Assembly: GCF_013283665.1 (NCBI RefSeq)
Contig: NZ_JABEKU010000003.1
Coordinates: 441,806-505,805 of the forward strand
Direction of reading: 5' to 3'
DNA: 64,000 nt
DNA from: Ensifer sesbaniae
GTDB taxonomy: Bacteria > Pseudomonadota > Alphaproteobacteria > Rhizobiales > Rhizobiaceae
Part shown: positions 34,310 to 43,387 of the stretch, piece by piece
How the letters are laid out: every line of letters begins with the position of its first letter
How positions within the stretch are numbered: position 1 is the first letter of the stretch
Made by a program: the position numbers and the translations under genes
Notes under the pieces: model-generated
What the model was told of the DNA's origin: nothing
The model's database searches: none
Seen by the model: the letters and a program-made list of their open reading frames with translations, nothing else

Positions 34310-34369
34310 GCCGGGTTTTCCGGCCTTTTCGGGGATGCGCCCGACTGGTTGCCGGGCGCTGTGGGCCGA

Positions 34370-34705
34370 TCAATCGCGGGGTTCCCACTCGATGATCGCC
34401 TGCAGAGAAGCGTCGTCCTGGCCGGGGAACCGGCCGAGATTGGCGTTGTAGCGGAGCTTGCGGATCGAAAGAGTGTAGTAGGGCTTGCCCTCCTGGTTAT
34501 CTTTCTTCCAGATGCCGCCGACCTCGATGTCATGGCCGCGCGGAGATTTGGCGTAAACGCGGTGCGTCGGGGCCTTATCGTTGTCCGAGTCAAACGGCAC
34601 AACCTTGATGTCCATGTCCCGGTCGATGGTGGAGATGAGGCCGGTGCCCTTTGCGGTGTCGAGGTTGTCGCGGTCGAACTGGATGTAGTTGGTGATGTTG
34701 TTCAT
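34370..34705 (-). CDS. DUF736-family protein
   Basis: A 111-aa protein of the DUF736 family, common on rhizobial plasmids: RDNLDTAKGTGLISTIDRDMDIKVVPFDSDNDKAPTHRVYAKSPRGHDIEVGGIWKK, then YYTLSIRKLRYNANLGRFPG. Function unknown; it often neighbours antirestriction and conjugation genes. ATG 34705 follows GAGGAG; the longer open frame upstream has no supporting pattern. Its leader shares CAACCACCAA(A/G)GAGGA with the gene at 40832. Confidence 0.85.
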   Translation of the reverse strand: MNNITNYIQFDRDNLDTAKGTGLISTIDRDMDIKVVPFDSDNDKAPTHRVYAKSPRGHDIEVGGIWKKDNQEGKPYYTLSIRKLRYNANLGRFPGQDDASLQAIIEWEPRD

Positions 34706-35108
34706 GTCTTTCACTCCTCTTTGGTGGTTGCGATGATCGTTCAAACGGCACGGCGGTGAGCGATGGGCACCGTAGGCCGGAGCGGGAGCGGAGGAAGCTG
34801 GAGGACGCGAAAATTTGGCTCTCGCGAGGAAGCCGAAGGCGGGGAAATTTTTGTGACATCCGGCTTTGCGCAAATTCGCGACGACGTGCGAACGAGCGTT
34901 ACAAGCAACCGCCTTAGAGGGGTGTGGCTTGAACCTTTTTGGCAACGTTTCCCGGTTCCTCCAACGACATACAACCGCAAATCCTGCATCAATATTATTC
35001 AACAATCCGGCATGAGCAACAGGTATTGCGGCGCTTTTGACGGACAGTATGAGGCAATAAGGTGCACAATGCCATATATGCCATTGCACCACATTGGCTA
35101 TCACATGA
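34706..35108. other. Gene-free stretch with imperfect palindrome
   Basis: About 400 bases. It holds the DUF736 leader and, at 35061-35090, an imperfect 30-base palindrome centred on CCATATATG, just downstream of the nuclease-like gene that ends at 35109; this could be its terminator. No gene was supported. Confidence 0.45.
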
Positions 35109-35621
35109 TCACGGCATCGCGGATGATTTGGAACGGCGGTAGACGTGTGGGCTTTCAATTTCAGCCGCCCACATACCGAAACCGTTATCGCGGGCTCTGT
35201 TCTCGGCTTGGCCGTACTCGACCTCGCTGATTGAGTGGGTCGCCGGCAAATACCGCAACATTGCCTCTGCCAGTCCAGCCTTCACCATCGCAAGTCCGAT
35301 ATCGACATCTCCGATGAAGCACTGGCCAACCAAGCGGCGATACTGGTCCTGGTCGATGATGTCGCAGCGGACATGCTGCCCGTCGATCATTTTGCCGAGG
35401 TAGCTCCGAGCTGCGACGCCACAGCGCCACACCTTTCCGTCTTTCAATCCGGTCTGATCGCGCTCGCAGGCATCGATGGCCGCGATCCTGATGCGCTGGT
35501 TTCGGATACTGATGGTGTCACCATCGATCACGCGGGCGCGGCCCGAAAGGTCGGCGGCTTCTGCCGAACCACAAATGACGATGAGGGTGGCGAAGAACGC
35601 CGGCAAGGCTTTAAGTCTCAA
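35109..35621 (-). CDS. Secreted SNase/thermonuclease-like protein 4
   Basis: A 170-aa exported protein with a signal peptide ending SAEAA and a better conserved SNase domain than the three at 2365-4198: ARVIDGDTISIRNQRIRIAAIDACE, CGVAARSYLGKMI, CDIIDQDQYRRLVGQC, DIGLAMVKAGLAEA, ARDNGFGMWAAE. The GDT-I and I-R-I-x-x-I-D elements match active SNases. It overlaps the orphan repC by four bases, an unusual coupling of a nuclease-like gene to a replication initiator. Confidence 0.82.
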   Translation of the reverse strand: MRLKALPAFFATLIVICGSAEAADLSGRARVIDGDTISIRNQRIRIAAIDACERDQTGLKDGKVWRCGVAARSYLGKMIDGQHVRCDIIDQDQYRRLVGQCFIGDVDIGLAMVKAGLAEAMLRYLPATHSISEVEYGQAENRARDNGFGMWAAEIESPHVYRRSKSSAMP

Positions 35622-36895
35622 TGTGTGACCTCCATGGAGTTTCGGGCGGCGAGCCCGAAAACGGAGCGGGCGAGATGCAATTCACCCGCGGCGGCGCGGT
35701 CCGTCAGGGCCCGCAAATAACCTCCCGGCGACTTGACGTCCCGCCGGTCGTATTTCTCTAGCGTCACAGCGACCGCGACGGCGGCTTGCTGCTCACCCAT
35801 CAGTTCGACGGCGCGGCGGCGGGCATCCTCGGAGATCCCGGCAAATCGGCACATCAGCGGCATGGCCCGCGCCAGGTCGGCCCAACTGGTGGGCGTAAAC
35901 CCGTAGGTCTTCAATGCTGGCACCGCCCTAAGCACGTCTTGCAAGGCCACTATTGCCTGTGGCAAGCGCTGTGGCTGGTTGATTTCGCTCCAGCGTCGCC
36001 CCAGGCTTTCTTCAAAAGCCCATTTGCTGGCGGAGCCAGCCTGAAGGGAACTGAATTGTTCGGCGTTAGCCGAACGCCGTTCTTGGCTACTATCTGCAAG
36101 TGGATAGGGGGTTGTAATCTGTTTGTGCATGTCGTTTTCGACATGCGGGCATGTCATATTCGGGGTCGTTTGCGCTTCTGCCGGTCGGCGCGGAAGTCGC
36201 ATCAACCGCTCCACAATCCAATCCAAGAGGGCTGTTGCCCGGCGCAACATACGGCTCGGCGCTTTGCTGGGAACCCCAACAAGATCGCTCACGCGATCTA
36301 TGCGGCCTTCGATCAGCCTCACGACGTGCTCGGAATGCTCGGTGGCGATCGCTATGGCGTAGCGAGCATTGCGAAGCGCCCCGCGATAGCGCCGCAAAGC
36401 CGCATCGGCGGCCTTCTTCTCGGCGCGCGCGTGCCTGACCAATTCATCGAGTTCGGTATATCGGACGATCAGAATTCGCAGGTCGATCCCGCATCCGTCC
36501 GTGATCTCGCCTTCGCCGTTGCGTATGGGATAGCGCTTGTAATTGCCGCTGTCTTGCATAGTGATAAGGCCCGCGTCGAACAGGCGCGACAGCATACGGC
36601 TGACGCGGCCGACCGACCGGCCGATTTCGAACGCCAATTGCTGGTTGGACTTAAACACGATCGGGCGGCCCGATTTGTCGAATGTATCGGCCTGGGCCGT
36701 GTTGATCAGAGCTATCAGCAGATGGCTTTCGGTTCCATTGATCAAGCCAGTACACGGAAGGCTTTGAACAAGTATGGCCAACTGTGCGCGCGTTATCGTG
36801 CCAATTTCTGCCGACTCTGCCAGTCGGCGGAAGTGGGCACGCTGCGGCGTTATCCGGCGGCCGTTTGGCCGCTGATGCGTTTGGGTGTTCCCCAT
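35618..36895 (-). CDS. repC: Second, orphan RepC-family replication initiator
   Basis: A 425-aa RepC-type protein: RRITPQRAHFRRLAE, FKSNQQLAFEIGRSVGRVSRMLSRLFDAGLI (winged helix), a central charged region, and the C-terminal LKTYGFTPTSWADLARAMPLM, GGYLRALTDRAAAGELHL typical of RepC. Sequence differs widely from the repABC RepC in this window. No repA or repB accompanies it; the leader carries a counter-transcribed RNA-type terminator. It could be a second replicon, a remnant of plasmid fusion, or a modifier of copy number. Confidence 0.85.
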   Translation of the reverse strand: MGNTQTHQRPNGRRITPQRAHFRRLAESAEIGTITRAQLAILVQSLPCTGLINGTESHLLIALINTAQADTFDKSGRPIVFKSNQQLAFEIGRSVGRVSRMLSRLFDAGLITMQDSGNYKRYPIRNGEGEITDGCGIDLRILIVRYTELDELVRHARAEKKAADAALRRYRGALRNARYAIAIATEHSEHVVRLIEGRIDRVSDLVGVPSKAPSRMLRRATALLDWIVERLMRLPRRPAEAQTTPNMTCPHVENDMHKQITTPYPLADSSQERRSANAEQFSSLQAGSASKWAFEESLGRRWSEINQPQRLPQAIVALQDVLRAVPALKTYGFTPTSWADLARAMPLMCRFAGISEDARRRAVELMGEQQAAVAVAVTLEKYDRRDVKSPGGYLRALTDRAAAGELHLARSVFGLAARNSMEVTH

Positions 36896-36984
36896 TCCTC
36901 GTCTCCGTCTTGAGACCAGGGAAAGCTTCGCCGTTCACCGAAAAGGTGCTTTCATTATTGACAGGGAAGGGAGGGTCTGCGAGA

Positions 36985-37050
36985 AGTGATTTGGCTAATT
37001 TATCGACTCACAGACCGCTTCCGGATTTCTTCGGGAGCGGTTTTTCTTTT
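36985..37050 (+). ncRNA. Candidate counter-transcribed RNA for orphan repC
   Basis: On the strand opposite repC, stem ACCGCTTCC (37014-37022) with GGGAGCGGT (37033-37041) is followed by TTTTTCTTTT to 37050, a good Rho-independent terminator. TTGACA at 36958 is a possible -35 but no good -10 is visible, so the 5' end is only estimated. The layout copies the ctRNA upstream of the repABC repC. Confidence 0.55.
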
Positions 37051-37366
37051 CTGGTCGGGTGTGTCTTCTCCGTAAAGATGGTCAGAATGTCAGTTCCGAA
37101 ATCGCGCTGATTCCGCTGATTTGGAACCATAGCGTCATAAAGCATAATGGCGCAACAACGTGCTACATGCCGTGGCCTTCAAAGCGCGATACGCTAACGC
37201 CTATGTACTGCTTTTAAAGAGTTTTCTCGCCCTTATCCAAATCAATCGTGCTATCTCAAATTTAGCATTTCGCAGCAAATTGGTGCGCAGTCTTCTCCGA
37301 ATCGGAAAATCTCCGGGTGGGAAGGGGAGCTTGAAGGGGAGGGGGATGGGGCCTCCCCTCAACATG

Positions 37367-37397
37367 ATTGCGGGCCAGGTCGATCCTGGCCCGCAAT
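37367..37397. terminator. Strong hairpin downstream of ParB-like gene
   Basis: Perfect 13-base arms ATTGCGGGCCAGG/CCTGGCCCGCAAT with loop TCGAT, about 70 bases after the stop of the minus-strand ParB-like gene. No long T run follows, but it is the obvious transcript end. Confidence 0.55.
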
Positions 37398-37466
37398 CAC
37401 CGGTGCGCTAAAATGGCGGGAGGGCCGATCACGCGGAAGGGAAACGTGACCGGCCCGCGACTGATG

Positions 37467-39395
37467 TTACTCAGTCGCTTTGGGGAACTGCTCGTCTTCG
37501 GGGCTGCGCTCGGCTCCAATCTCCGGTTCGGCCTCGGGCGATGTTATGCGAACAGGGGACGGCAACCAGCCGCTTCCGGCAACAACACGATCTGCGATCG
37601 TCACCGCTTCGGATTTCTTAGCAGCGGCTCTAACCGACAGTTGCGCTTCGCTGCCTTTCGCCTCGGCTACCGCAAGTTCGATAGTCGTCCGGTTTACGTG
37701 CTTGAAATAGCTGTCGCCAGTCGTCACGAACCAATCGGGCATATGCACCTTGAGAGCGTGGCCAAGCTGGTTCGCCTGCTCGATGCCCTTTTTCCGATCC
37801 GTGAACTTCTTCTCCACCGCATTGACCGCGTGCGCCGCGCCGAATGCCAGTAGGGAAAGCACGGTGTCTTGCGGCTGCTCCAAGAGCCAATCGAACAGAT
37901 CGGCAGGATTGCCGGGGAGGTGATGGCCATAGTTATCCGCAAGGTCATTGAAAGCGGCGAGCCCCTTGCAGCTTTCGGCGTCCTTCATCGACGGTTCCAA
38001 GCGCTCGTGAGTCAGCGACAATTGAAGGGCGCTCTGCTCCGTATTATACGGGTAAGTCACGCGCAACAGCATCGCATGAACGACGGCAACGAGGGCGACC
38101 TCCGGATTGTTCGCCAGTTCGATGCGCAGCGCGGCAGTCTTATGAGCCGTCAGGTCCTCGATCAGGGCAGCCGAATGGCTGATGGACGGGACTTTGGGCG
38201 CTACCATGCCCTTGCCGCTCGGCTCGCCCTCGCCATAATCGTCCTCGTCCTCCGTCTCAGCGGTTTCGTCCGGCTTTACGAAACCGCGCTCGATGGCGAG
38301 CCGACCGTAATAGTCGAGGAAGACGAAGGTTCCCGCCTGTTCCAATGCCTCGGCGCTGTACGCTTCCGTCCGGGCATTGAGCGCGTCGATCCGTTTTTCG
38401 ACCTCCGCCAGCTTTGTCTCTGCCTCGTCGTCGGCCACGCCGTTTTCGATCAACTCGGCAAGCTCGTCATATTCGGTCTGTGAGGCATCAAGCGCGGCCT
38501 GATCTTCCTCGGAAAGAGCAATCGCCTCCGGATAGTGGCGCTTCATGGCATGATAGCCAGCGGGGGCCGTTGCGGAGCACTCCACCCATTTCCAGCCTTC
38601 GGCGCGAACGGTGGCGGCGGTCGCCTCGAGCTTTTCCGCCACCAGCTTTTCGACCAAGGCGGCATCCGCCGCATATCCGGCGTTACGGTCATCGAACAGG
38701 TCTCGTTTGACCGCTCCCCCGGCTTCTTCGTAAGCCGCCAGTCCGCCGATGAACTGCACGCGCTTATCCGTCGCGGCAATCATTTCCTCGGTGAGCGCTC
38801 GCCGGATCGAATGCGCATCGCGGTTCCAAGTGGGAAGCGCGTTCCAAACCGACACCTGCCGTTCGTGGTCATCGCTGACGGTGAAGGCCGATAGCTGCGC
38901 AAAGCTCATGTCCTCGTCGCGGTAAAGCTGCAATAGGACCGGCGACACGCGGGCAAGCGCAAGCCGCTTGCGAACGATGGTTTCGGTCGTGCCGAAACGG
39001 GCCGCGATGTCGGCAACATCCTTGCTTTGCTTGGCAAGCGCGTCGAATGCCTCGTACTGGTCGAGCGGGTGCATGTCCTCGCGCATGATGTTCTCGGCAA
39101 GGCTGATTTCCGTGGCGGTCGCGCCTTCGCGCTCTTTGCACTCGACGGCGAAATCCTTGGTAATCTCCCCCGCCTCGGCCAGCAGATTAAGAGCGGCAAG
39201 GCGTCGGCCGCCCGCCGTCACGAAATAGCGGCCCTTTTTGTCGCCCTTGCGAACCACAAGGTTTTGCAAAAGCCGGTAGCCGTCTTTTCTGATGTTGGCG
39301 GCCAGTGCTTCGATACCCTCGGCGCTGTAGGTCTTGCGGACGTTCTTCGGATCGGCGTCCAGCTTGTTCAATGCAACGGTGATGATCTCGGTCAT
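37467..39395 (-). CDS. Large ParB-like nuclease-domain protein
   Basis: A 642-aa protein with a ParB/Spo0J N-terminal domain: VALNKLDADPKNVRKTY, IEALAANIRKDGYRLLQNLVVRKG, GGRRLAAL, AENIMREDMHPLDQYEAF, and a KorB-type helix-turn-helix (VADIAARFGTTETIVRKRLALARVSP). The C-terminal two thirds is acidic and unknown. Such long ParB-like proteins are common on rhizobial plasmids and probably bind DNA, but RepB is the partition protein here. ATG 39395 is chosen; the frame continues upstream only through the dispersed repeat. Confidence 0.82.
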   Translation of the reverse strand: MTEIITVALNKLDADPKNVRKTYSAEGIEALAANIRKDGYRLLQNLVVRKGDKKGRYFVTAGGRRLAALNLLAEAGEITKDFAVECKEREGATATEISLAENIMREDMHPLDQYEAFDALAKQSKDVADIAARFGTTETIVRKRLALARVSPVLLQLYRDEDMSFAQLSAFTVSDDHERQVSVWNALPTWNRDAHSIRRALTEEMIAATDKRVQFIGGLAAYEEAGGAVKRDLFDDRNAGYAADAALVEKLVAEKLEATAATVRAEGWKWVECSATAPAGYHAMKRHYPEAIALSEEDQAALDASQTEYDELAELIENGVADDEAETKLAEVEKRIDALNARTEAYSAEALEQAGTFVFLDYYGRLAIERGFVKPDETAETEDEDDYGEGEPSGKGMVAPKVPSISHSAALIEDLTAHKTAALRIELANNPEVALVAVVHAMLLRVTYPYNTEQSALQLSLTHERLEPSMKDAESCKGLAAFNDLADNYGHHLPGNPADLFDWLLEQPQDTVLSLLAFGAAHAVNAVEKKFTDRKKGIEQANQLGHALKVHMPDWFVTTGDSYFKHVNRTTIELAVAEAKGSEAQLSVRAAAKKSEAVTIADRVVAGSGWLPSPVRITSPEAEPEIGAERSPEDEQFPKATE

Positions 39396-39840
39396 AATGT
39401 TTTCCCTTTTCCCGCGAAGCGGTCTCGTGCCCGAAGGGGCAGGAGCCCCGCTCCTGCTCCCGAGCTCGTGCGGAACAGCGGGGGAGAGGGGGCAAGGGGA
39501 CAAATCGGAGGGGGATCACCCGCCCGAAGGGGCGACGCATGATCCGCCCATGCGGATCCGCGGCGATCCTGCACGGAGCGAGATGAAGGCGAGCGGAGGA
39601 AGGACGGGGAGACCGATTTTCCCCTTGCAGGGGAGAGGGGGCAGAGCGCCCTTTCCCTTTCAAAGCAACAATGAGCGTACCAGGCGTAGGCTTAGCAAAG
39701 CGGCCGAAGACCGTTCGCGCGCCGCTTGACCGGTTAAAAGGCCCGCCGCAGGAGGTTCAGCATAGCGACGGCGATCAGCCGGGAACCGGGACCGACTGGC
39801 CCCGGCAAGCGGTACTCTTAAGACGGCCCTACCTATTTCA
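39396..39840. other. Intergenic region upstream of ParB-like gene
   Basis: Mostly the dispersed repeat (copy 2). The part from 39661 to 39840 holds no supported gene or clear hairpin. Confidence 0.4.
39412..39660 (+). repeat. Dispersed intergenic repeat, copy 2
   Basis: About 250 bases closely matching 43858-44125 in the same orientation, and 305-510 inverted. It includes the palindrome GCAGGAGC-CCC-GCTCCTGC (39439-39457), GGAGGGGGATCACCCGCCC, ATCCTGCACGGAGCGAG and GGACGGGGAGACCG. It lies directly upstream of the ParB-like gene, in the same orientation to it as copies 1 and 3 are to their genes. Confidence 0.78.
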
Positions 39841-40098
39841 CTAGCGAGGCAATCGCCCAATGAGCACAGTGTTGTCAGTTCGGTTGCCACAGTCGCAGCG
39901 GAACCTGCTTCTCAGGTTCATAAGATATTGATCGCCCCAACGCGCAAGCACTGCGTCCTTGTTGACCCACCCTATGCGGCCACATGCCGAGCACCGTGCA
40001 CCCAAGACCTCCCACTCCTGTAAGCCTTTAATCGTGTTGTACATCGCAGGGTTATGCTCGATGTACGTTGCGGGCTGAAATGGCGCGGTCAGTTTCAT
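39841..40098 (-). CDS. Small zinc-ribbon-like protein
   Basis: An 85-aa protein with CSAC and CDCG pairs (CxxC...CxC) that suggest one zinc-binding site, and basic residues between. I recall similar small proteins on rhizobial plasmids but no function. ATG 40098 is chosen over a longer reading because it begins the hydrophilic core. Confidence 0.6.
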   Translation of the reverse strand: MKLTAPFQPATYIEHNPAMYNTIKGLQEWEVLGARCSACGRIGWVNKDAVLARWGDQYLMNLRSRFRCDCGNRTDNTVLIGRLPR

Positions 40099-40176
40099 TG
40101 CTCTTGCTCGATACGAGGAAGAGAACAAAATAGGAACATAATCCTAGGCGAGTCAAGATCGGGATCCTAAATGCAC

Positions 40177-40458
40177 TTAGTCCGCGATCAGCCCGATAAG
40201 TTTCCGGTCCACCGCACACGCCTCGATCAGCGACGTGTCGCCATTTAAGACGGCAACCAGTTCCCCGGCAGTCATGGACCGGAACACAAACACGTAGAGA
40301 GCCATCGCACCCAATTCCTCATCATTATCGGGGTCGCCTTCTTCCAGTTCGGCACGCTGCTCAAGTGCAGCACGACGGCAATCGGCCTCATGCTCCGCAA
40401 AGTACAGAACATCGTCGAAACCCGGCGTGACCTGATACGCCCAGAGCGTGAATTCCAT
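40177..40458 (-). CDS. Small acidic protein of unknown function
   Basis: A 93-aa acidic protein (EEGDPDNDEELGAMALYVFVF), no signal peptide. ATG 40458 is preceded by AAGGAGAT on the minus strand, a strong ribosome-binding site, which supports it being real. Family not recognised. Confidence 0.55.
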   Translation of the reverse strand: MEFTLWAYQVTPGFDDVLYFAEHEADCRRAALEQRAELEEGDPDNDEELGAMALYVFVFRSMTAGELVAVLNGDTSLIEACAVDRKLIGLIAD

Positions 40459-40603
40459 TTGGATCTCCTTTCCTCATCAACGCTCCAGTTATAGTTGCGG
40501 CTCCGCACCTTCGAAATTGTAGGATTCAACAAGGTCCGCAGCTCGCAAGAGTTCAAATCTGTAAGCGCCAACGTTGACGAGACCCAAGGTTCAGGGCGGA
40601 AAG

Positions 40604-40628
40604 CTGCGCCCTGCAGTGCAGGGCGCAG
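40604..40628. terminator. Perfect hairpin after gene 40635-40832
   Basis: 12-base arms CTGCGCCCTGCA/TGCAGGGCGCAG around a single G, seven bases after the stop of the minus-strand gene. On that strand CTTTCC follows, so it probably terminates the transcript. Confidence 0.6.
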
Positions 40629-40634
40629 CGCTGC

Positions 40635-40832
40635 TCACTTCGCCTTGTTGTCGTTGTCAGCCTTGGCGTTGAACTCGCACTGGTAACTGACCTCGACCTT
40701 CGCGACGAGCGGAAGCGAGACCGCGACCGAGATTTTCAACTGGCCCTTATGGGACAGTTTGACGACTTGCCGATTGATGTAGAGGCGAAGGCGGCGACCG
40801 GTTTTCTGGCAGAAGGTTACGAGCGTTTTCAT
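40635..40832 (-). CDS. Small basic protein of unknown function
   Basis: A 65-aa basic protein (MKTLVTFCQKTGRRLRLYINRQ) with an alternating beta-like pattern. ATG 40832 follows AAGGAGGATCACCCTC. The leader CAACCACCAAGGAGGA is nearly the same as that of the DUF736 gene. A strong hairpin lies just downstream. Family not recognised. Confidence 0.55.
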   Translation of the reverse strand: MKTLVTFCQKTGRRLRLYINRQVVKLSHKGQLKISVAVSLPLVAKVEVSYQCEFNAKADNDNKAK

Positions 40833-41302
40833 GAGGGTGATCCTCCTTGGTGGTTGTGCGTAATCGCGAAGCTCGAATACGGCAGGGATGGCCGAGTGCA
40901 CCGCGAAGCGGTCGCAACGGAGCGAAGCGGAGAGGAGAACCCTTTAGGGTTGCACGCCAAGGCCGGCCCTGACGTATCGTGCGCAGCGTTAGATTGCGGA
41001 CAGCCACCAAGGAGAGGCCGGAAAACGCGGCCTTCGTAGCCCCGGCCGCCGCCTTCTCCGATCAATCGGCAAGTCGCCATCCGGCCACCAGGCCGGATCT
41101 CGGTCGCGGTCTTGCTGTAGCTGGGTCCAGGCAGGACTCCAGTGTTCGACGGCCGCCAACGACAACAAGGCGAAGTGAGCCGGCCCGCGTCAGCGGGGCG
41201 GCCGCCGTGGATGGGGAGGGGAGCACGAGGGGAGGGGCGTCAGGGGCGCCCCTCGTATCAACCTTGGTCCGCTCGATGCGGATCAGGGCTGATTGCGCGG
41301 CG
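40833..41302. other. Gene-free GC-rich stretch
   Basis: 470 bases without a supported gene. It contains leader-like sequence of the kind also seen at 32730-32830 and 34760-34830 (GCAACGGAG and AAGCGG phrases), and a second GCCACCAAGGAGAGG near 41003 on the opposite strand. Confidence 0.35.
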
Positions 41303-41608
41303 CTAGCGGACAATTCCAAGGCGTTCACCGAGGCTCGGTGGAGACGGCGGTCCGGCCTCCTTGACCATTGCCAGCATCATTTCGCGCGTGAGGCCGTGAA
41401 CCTCGTGGCCTTGCGCCCGCGCGGTTTCGATGATCGACTCCAGGCTCGGATATTCCTCAAGGAAAGCGCCTAGCCATAGGGCGCATTCGTCGGATTCAGG
41501 GTCCGGAAACGCCTGCAAAAAGAAGGTCCTCAAGGGCCGGTCATAGCCAATCGTGGCTTCCGGGTCGGCCCTGGTCGCGGATTTCACTGCAACGGTATAG
41601 CGGCTCAA
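41303..41608 (-). CDS. Small protein of unknown function
   Basis: A 101-aa protein. The TTG at 41608 follows AAGGAGCAAGCA at good spacing; an in-frame ATG at 41650 has no ribosome-binding site. It contains SDECALWLGAFLEEYPSLESIIETARAQGHEV, acidic and helical. It is at the end of a run of small minus-strand genes beginning at 43839. Confidence 0.5.
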   Translation of the reverse strand: MSRYTVAVKSATRADPEATIGYDRPLRTFFLQAFPDPESDECALWLGAFLEEYPSLESIIETARAQGHEVHGLTREMMLAMVKEAGPPSPPSLGERLGIVR

Positions 41609-41665
41609 TGCTTGCTCCTTACGTGGCCTGTTCGGGGGAGGCCGCGCCATAGGCGCGGCCTCGAT

Positions 41666-41905
41666 CTATTTGAAAAGCGGCATTGTCCGCTGGTTGGTGA
41701 GGGCGGCTCGCTCAGTCTCGAAAGTGTACCCGTCCCACTCCTTCCAAACCTCCCAACCCTGCGCGGTGGCGCGTCCGTACCAGACGCGCACCCGCACTTT
41801 ATCGGCGGCAAGCTCCTCGACAATGGAAACCGTGAAGCTTCCGCCCATGCCTGACGGCGTGTCGAAAACCTCGACGCTGCGGCGCTGGTGTCGCATGACT
41901 GGCAT
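41666..41905 (-). CDS. Small protein of unknown function
   Basis: A 79-aa protein with a beta-strand-rich pattern (FTVSIVEELAADKVRVRVWYGRATAQGWEVWKEWDGYTF). It starts three bases after the stop of 41909-42355, so it is probably co-transcribed. Family not recognised. Confidence 0.55.
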   Translation of the reverse strand: MPVMRHQRRSVEVFDTPSGMGGSFTVSIVEELAADKVRVRVWYGRATAQGWEVWKEWDGYTFETERAALTNQRTMPLFK

Positions 41906-41908
41906 TCC

Positions 41909-42355
41909 CTAGAGCTGGAAATGAGCGACAAGCGCCTGATTGGCACGGTGGCAGGCAAGGGCATAGGCGACGATCTGCGCCACCATGTCCGGATCGGTCG
42001 CACCCGCCCGTTTCGCCCTGTCGGCCATGTCCTCGGCAAGTTCGCTATCGTCCTCACCAACATGCTTGTTGCCGACGATCCATGAAATCTGTCCGGTCGG
42101 CACTTCCGGCCGGAGTTTTGCCGGAAGGGCGGAAATCCGCCCCTTCCGTGTGCTCGCTGCGGTTCCGGCCTGTTCGGCCTCAGTCGTGGTCGGATAATAG
42201 GCCACGACCAATTTCCGGCGCTGCGCATCGGCGGCGCTGATGAAAACCTGCCCGCCGTCCTCGGTCTTGTAGAGCGCCCAATCGGCGGCCGTGCCACCGA
42301 AATAGGGGTCGCCCGTGCCGTGAAACTCCATGACGAAATAGATTGCCTGAGTCAT
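41909..42355 (-). CDS. Protein of unknown function in small-gene operon
   Basis: A 148-aa soluble protein (MTQAIYFVMEFHGTGDPYFGG, then VFISAADAQRRKLVVAYYP). The C-terminus is helical with DDSELAEDMADRAKRAG. It lies 30 bases after the 42386-43387 gene in the same direction and is preceded by AAGGA. Family not recognised. Confidence 0.6.
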   Translation of the reverse strand: MTQAIYFVMEFHGTGDPYFGGTAADWALYKTEDGGQVFISAADAQRRKLVVAYYPTTTEAEQAGTAASTRKGRISALPAKLRPEVPTGQISWIVGNKHVGEDDSELAEDMADRAKRAGATDPDMVAQIVAYALACHRANQALVAHFQL

Positions 42356-42385
42356 CGGAATGTCCTTCCTTCGAATGGGGGAAGA

Positions 42386-43387
42386 TCAGGCGCCATCGGC
42401 GCCGCTGATCTTTTTCAGGACGCATTGCGCCGCGTAGCGCCCGGCCTCGTTCAAATGCCGTTGCCACGCGCCTTGCGACGGCGACCAGCGGAAGCCGTTG
42501 GCCTTCAGGACGTGCCGCGTCGGATCATCGGGCTTGCCGGGAAAGATCAACTGGATACGCGCGATGTCGGCGTTCTCCTTGATCTCGACGGCTCCGGCGC
42601 TCGTCTCGACCTCTTGGCTTTGGGTGCCTCGCTCCTTCATCCTTGCAAGGGCCGCAAGGCGCTGTTGCAGGCGGCGAAGCTCGGCGCGGCTGTTGGTCGT
42701 GGTGAAACCGCGCCGGGACTGCCACGGCGCTAGTTTGATGCCGCTGGCTGCGGCTTCCGGGGAAAGGCCGGTGTTCGCCACGACGGCGGCAATCATGTCC
42801 TCTTCGCTGGCGAGGTCCTTTTCCATGCGCCGGATGATCGCGTTCGCTGCTTTCATCCGGTCAATGGCAAGCGCTGTCTCCTCGATGCGCGTCATGATCT
42901 TCTGCAGGGCCACTGGATCGCCGGAACGGATTGGCTCATCATCGGTGCCATGCGGAAATGCCTTCCGCTTCACCGCCTTGCGCGCCATCGCCTCGTGCGC
43001 CTTCAGGTCGGCGCGGCGCGCCTCAGCGATCCTCATGCGTTTCTCATTGCGGGCGACGGGAAAGCGGGCGGGGCCGGTGATAAACCAGTTCATGCAGCGG
43101 CCTTCCGCCGCCCAATAGCGCCGCGTCAATTCGACGTGGCGGCGGGCGAAGGCTTCGATTTCCGGTTCGGGTATCGGTGCGCAGGCTTTGTCCCAAAGCT
43201 CGGCCACGCAATCGGCGAACTGGTTCAACCGCTCCGCAAGCTCTGAAAGCTCGGCCTTCGTGCGCCGGTCGGGAAAGTGGGTGACGGCGTGAAACTGCGC
43301 CTCGATGTCCTCCGCCGCAATGGTTGCGGCGAAGGTTCCTGCGACGATAGCGAGGATGTTGTTTTCAAAGGCTGCGATTTTCATCAT
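42386..43387 (-). CDS. Plasmid accessory protein with nucleic-acid-protein-like C-terminus
   Basis: A 333-aa, largely helical protein. The C-terminus FRWSPSQGAWQRHLNEAG is a motif I recall from plasmid and phage accessory proteins of unknown function. It is coupled to the DUF3846 gene by an ATGA overlap (43384-43387); a longer frame reaching 43525 overlaps that gene fully and is rejected. No catalytic motif is visible. Confidence 0.65.
   Translation of the reverse strand: MMKIAAFENNILAIVAGTFAATIAAEDIEAQFHAVTHFPDRRTKAELSELAERLNQFADCVAELWDKACAPIPEPEIEAFARRHVELTRRYWAAEGRCMNWFITGPARFPVARNEKRMRIAEARRADLKAHEAMARKAVKRKAFPHGTDDEPIRSGDPVALQKIMTRIEETALAIDRMKAANAIIRRMEKDLASEEDMIAAVVANTGLSPEAAASGIKLAPWQSRRGFTTTNSRAELRRLQQRLAALARMKERGTQSQEVETSAGAVEIKENADIARIQLIFPGKPDDPTRHVLKANGFRWSPSQGAWQRHLNEAGRYAAQCVLKKISGADGA

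Larger units (their letters stand above)
36896..37466. other. Leader of orphan repC and intergenic region
   Basis: 570 bases without a supported gene. A plus-strand terminator and TTGACA (36958-36963) suggest a counter-transcribed RNA. A CAAATTGGTGC half-site (37275-37285) like those near both XRE genes is present, and a strong hairpin lies at 37367-37397. Confidence 0.5.

Noticed and set aside
39397-39503. N-terminal extension of the ParB-like protein
   Set aside because: These codons belong to the dispersed repeat and the same peptide appears, out of context, at copies 1 and 3.
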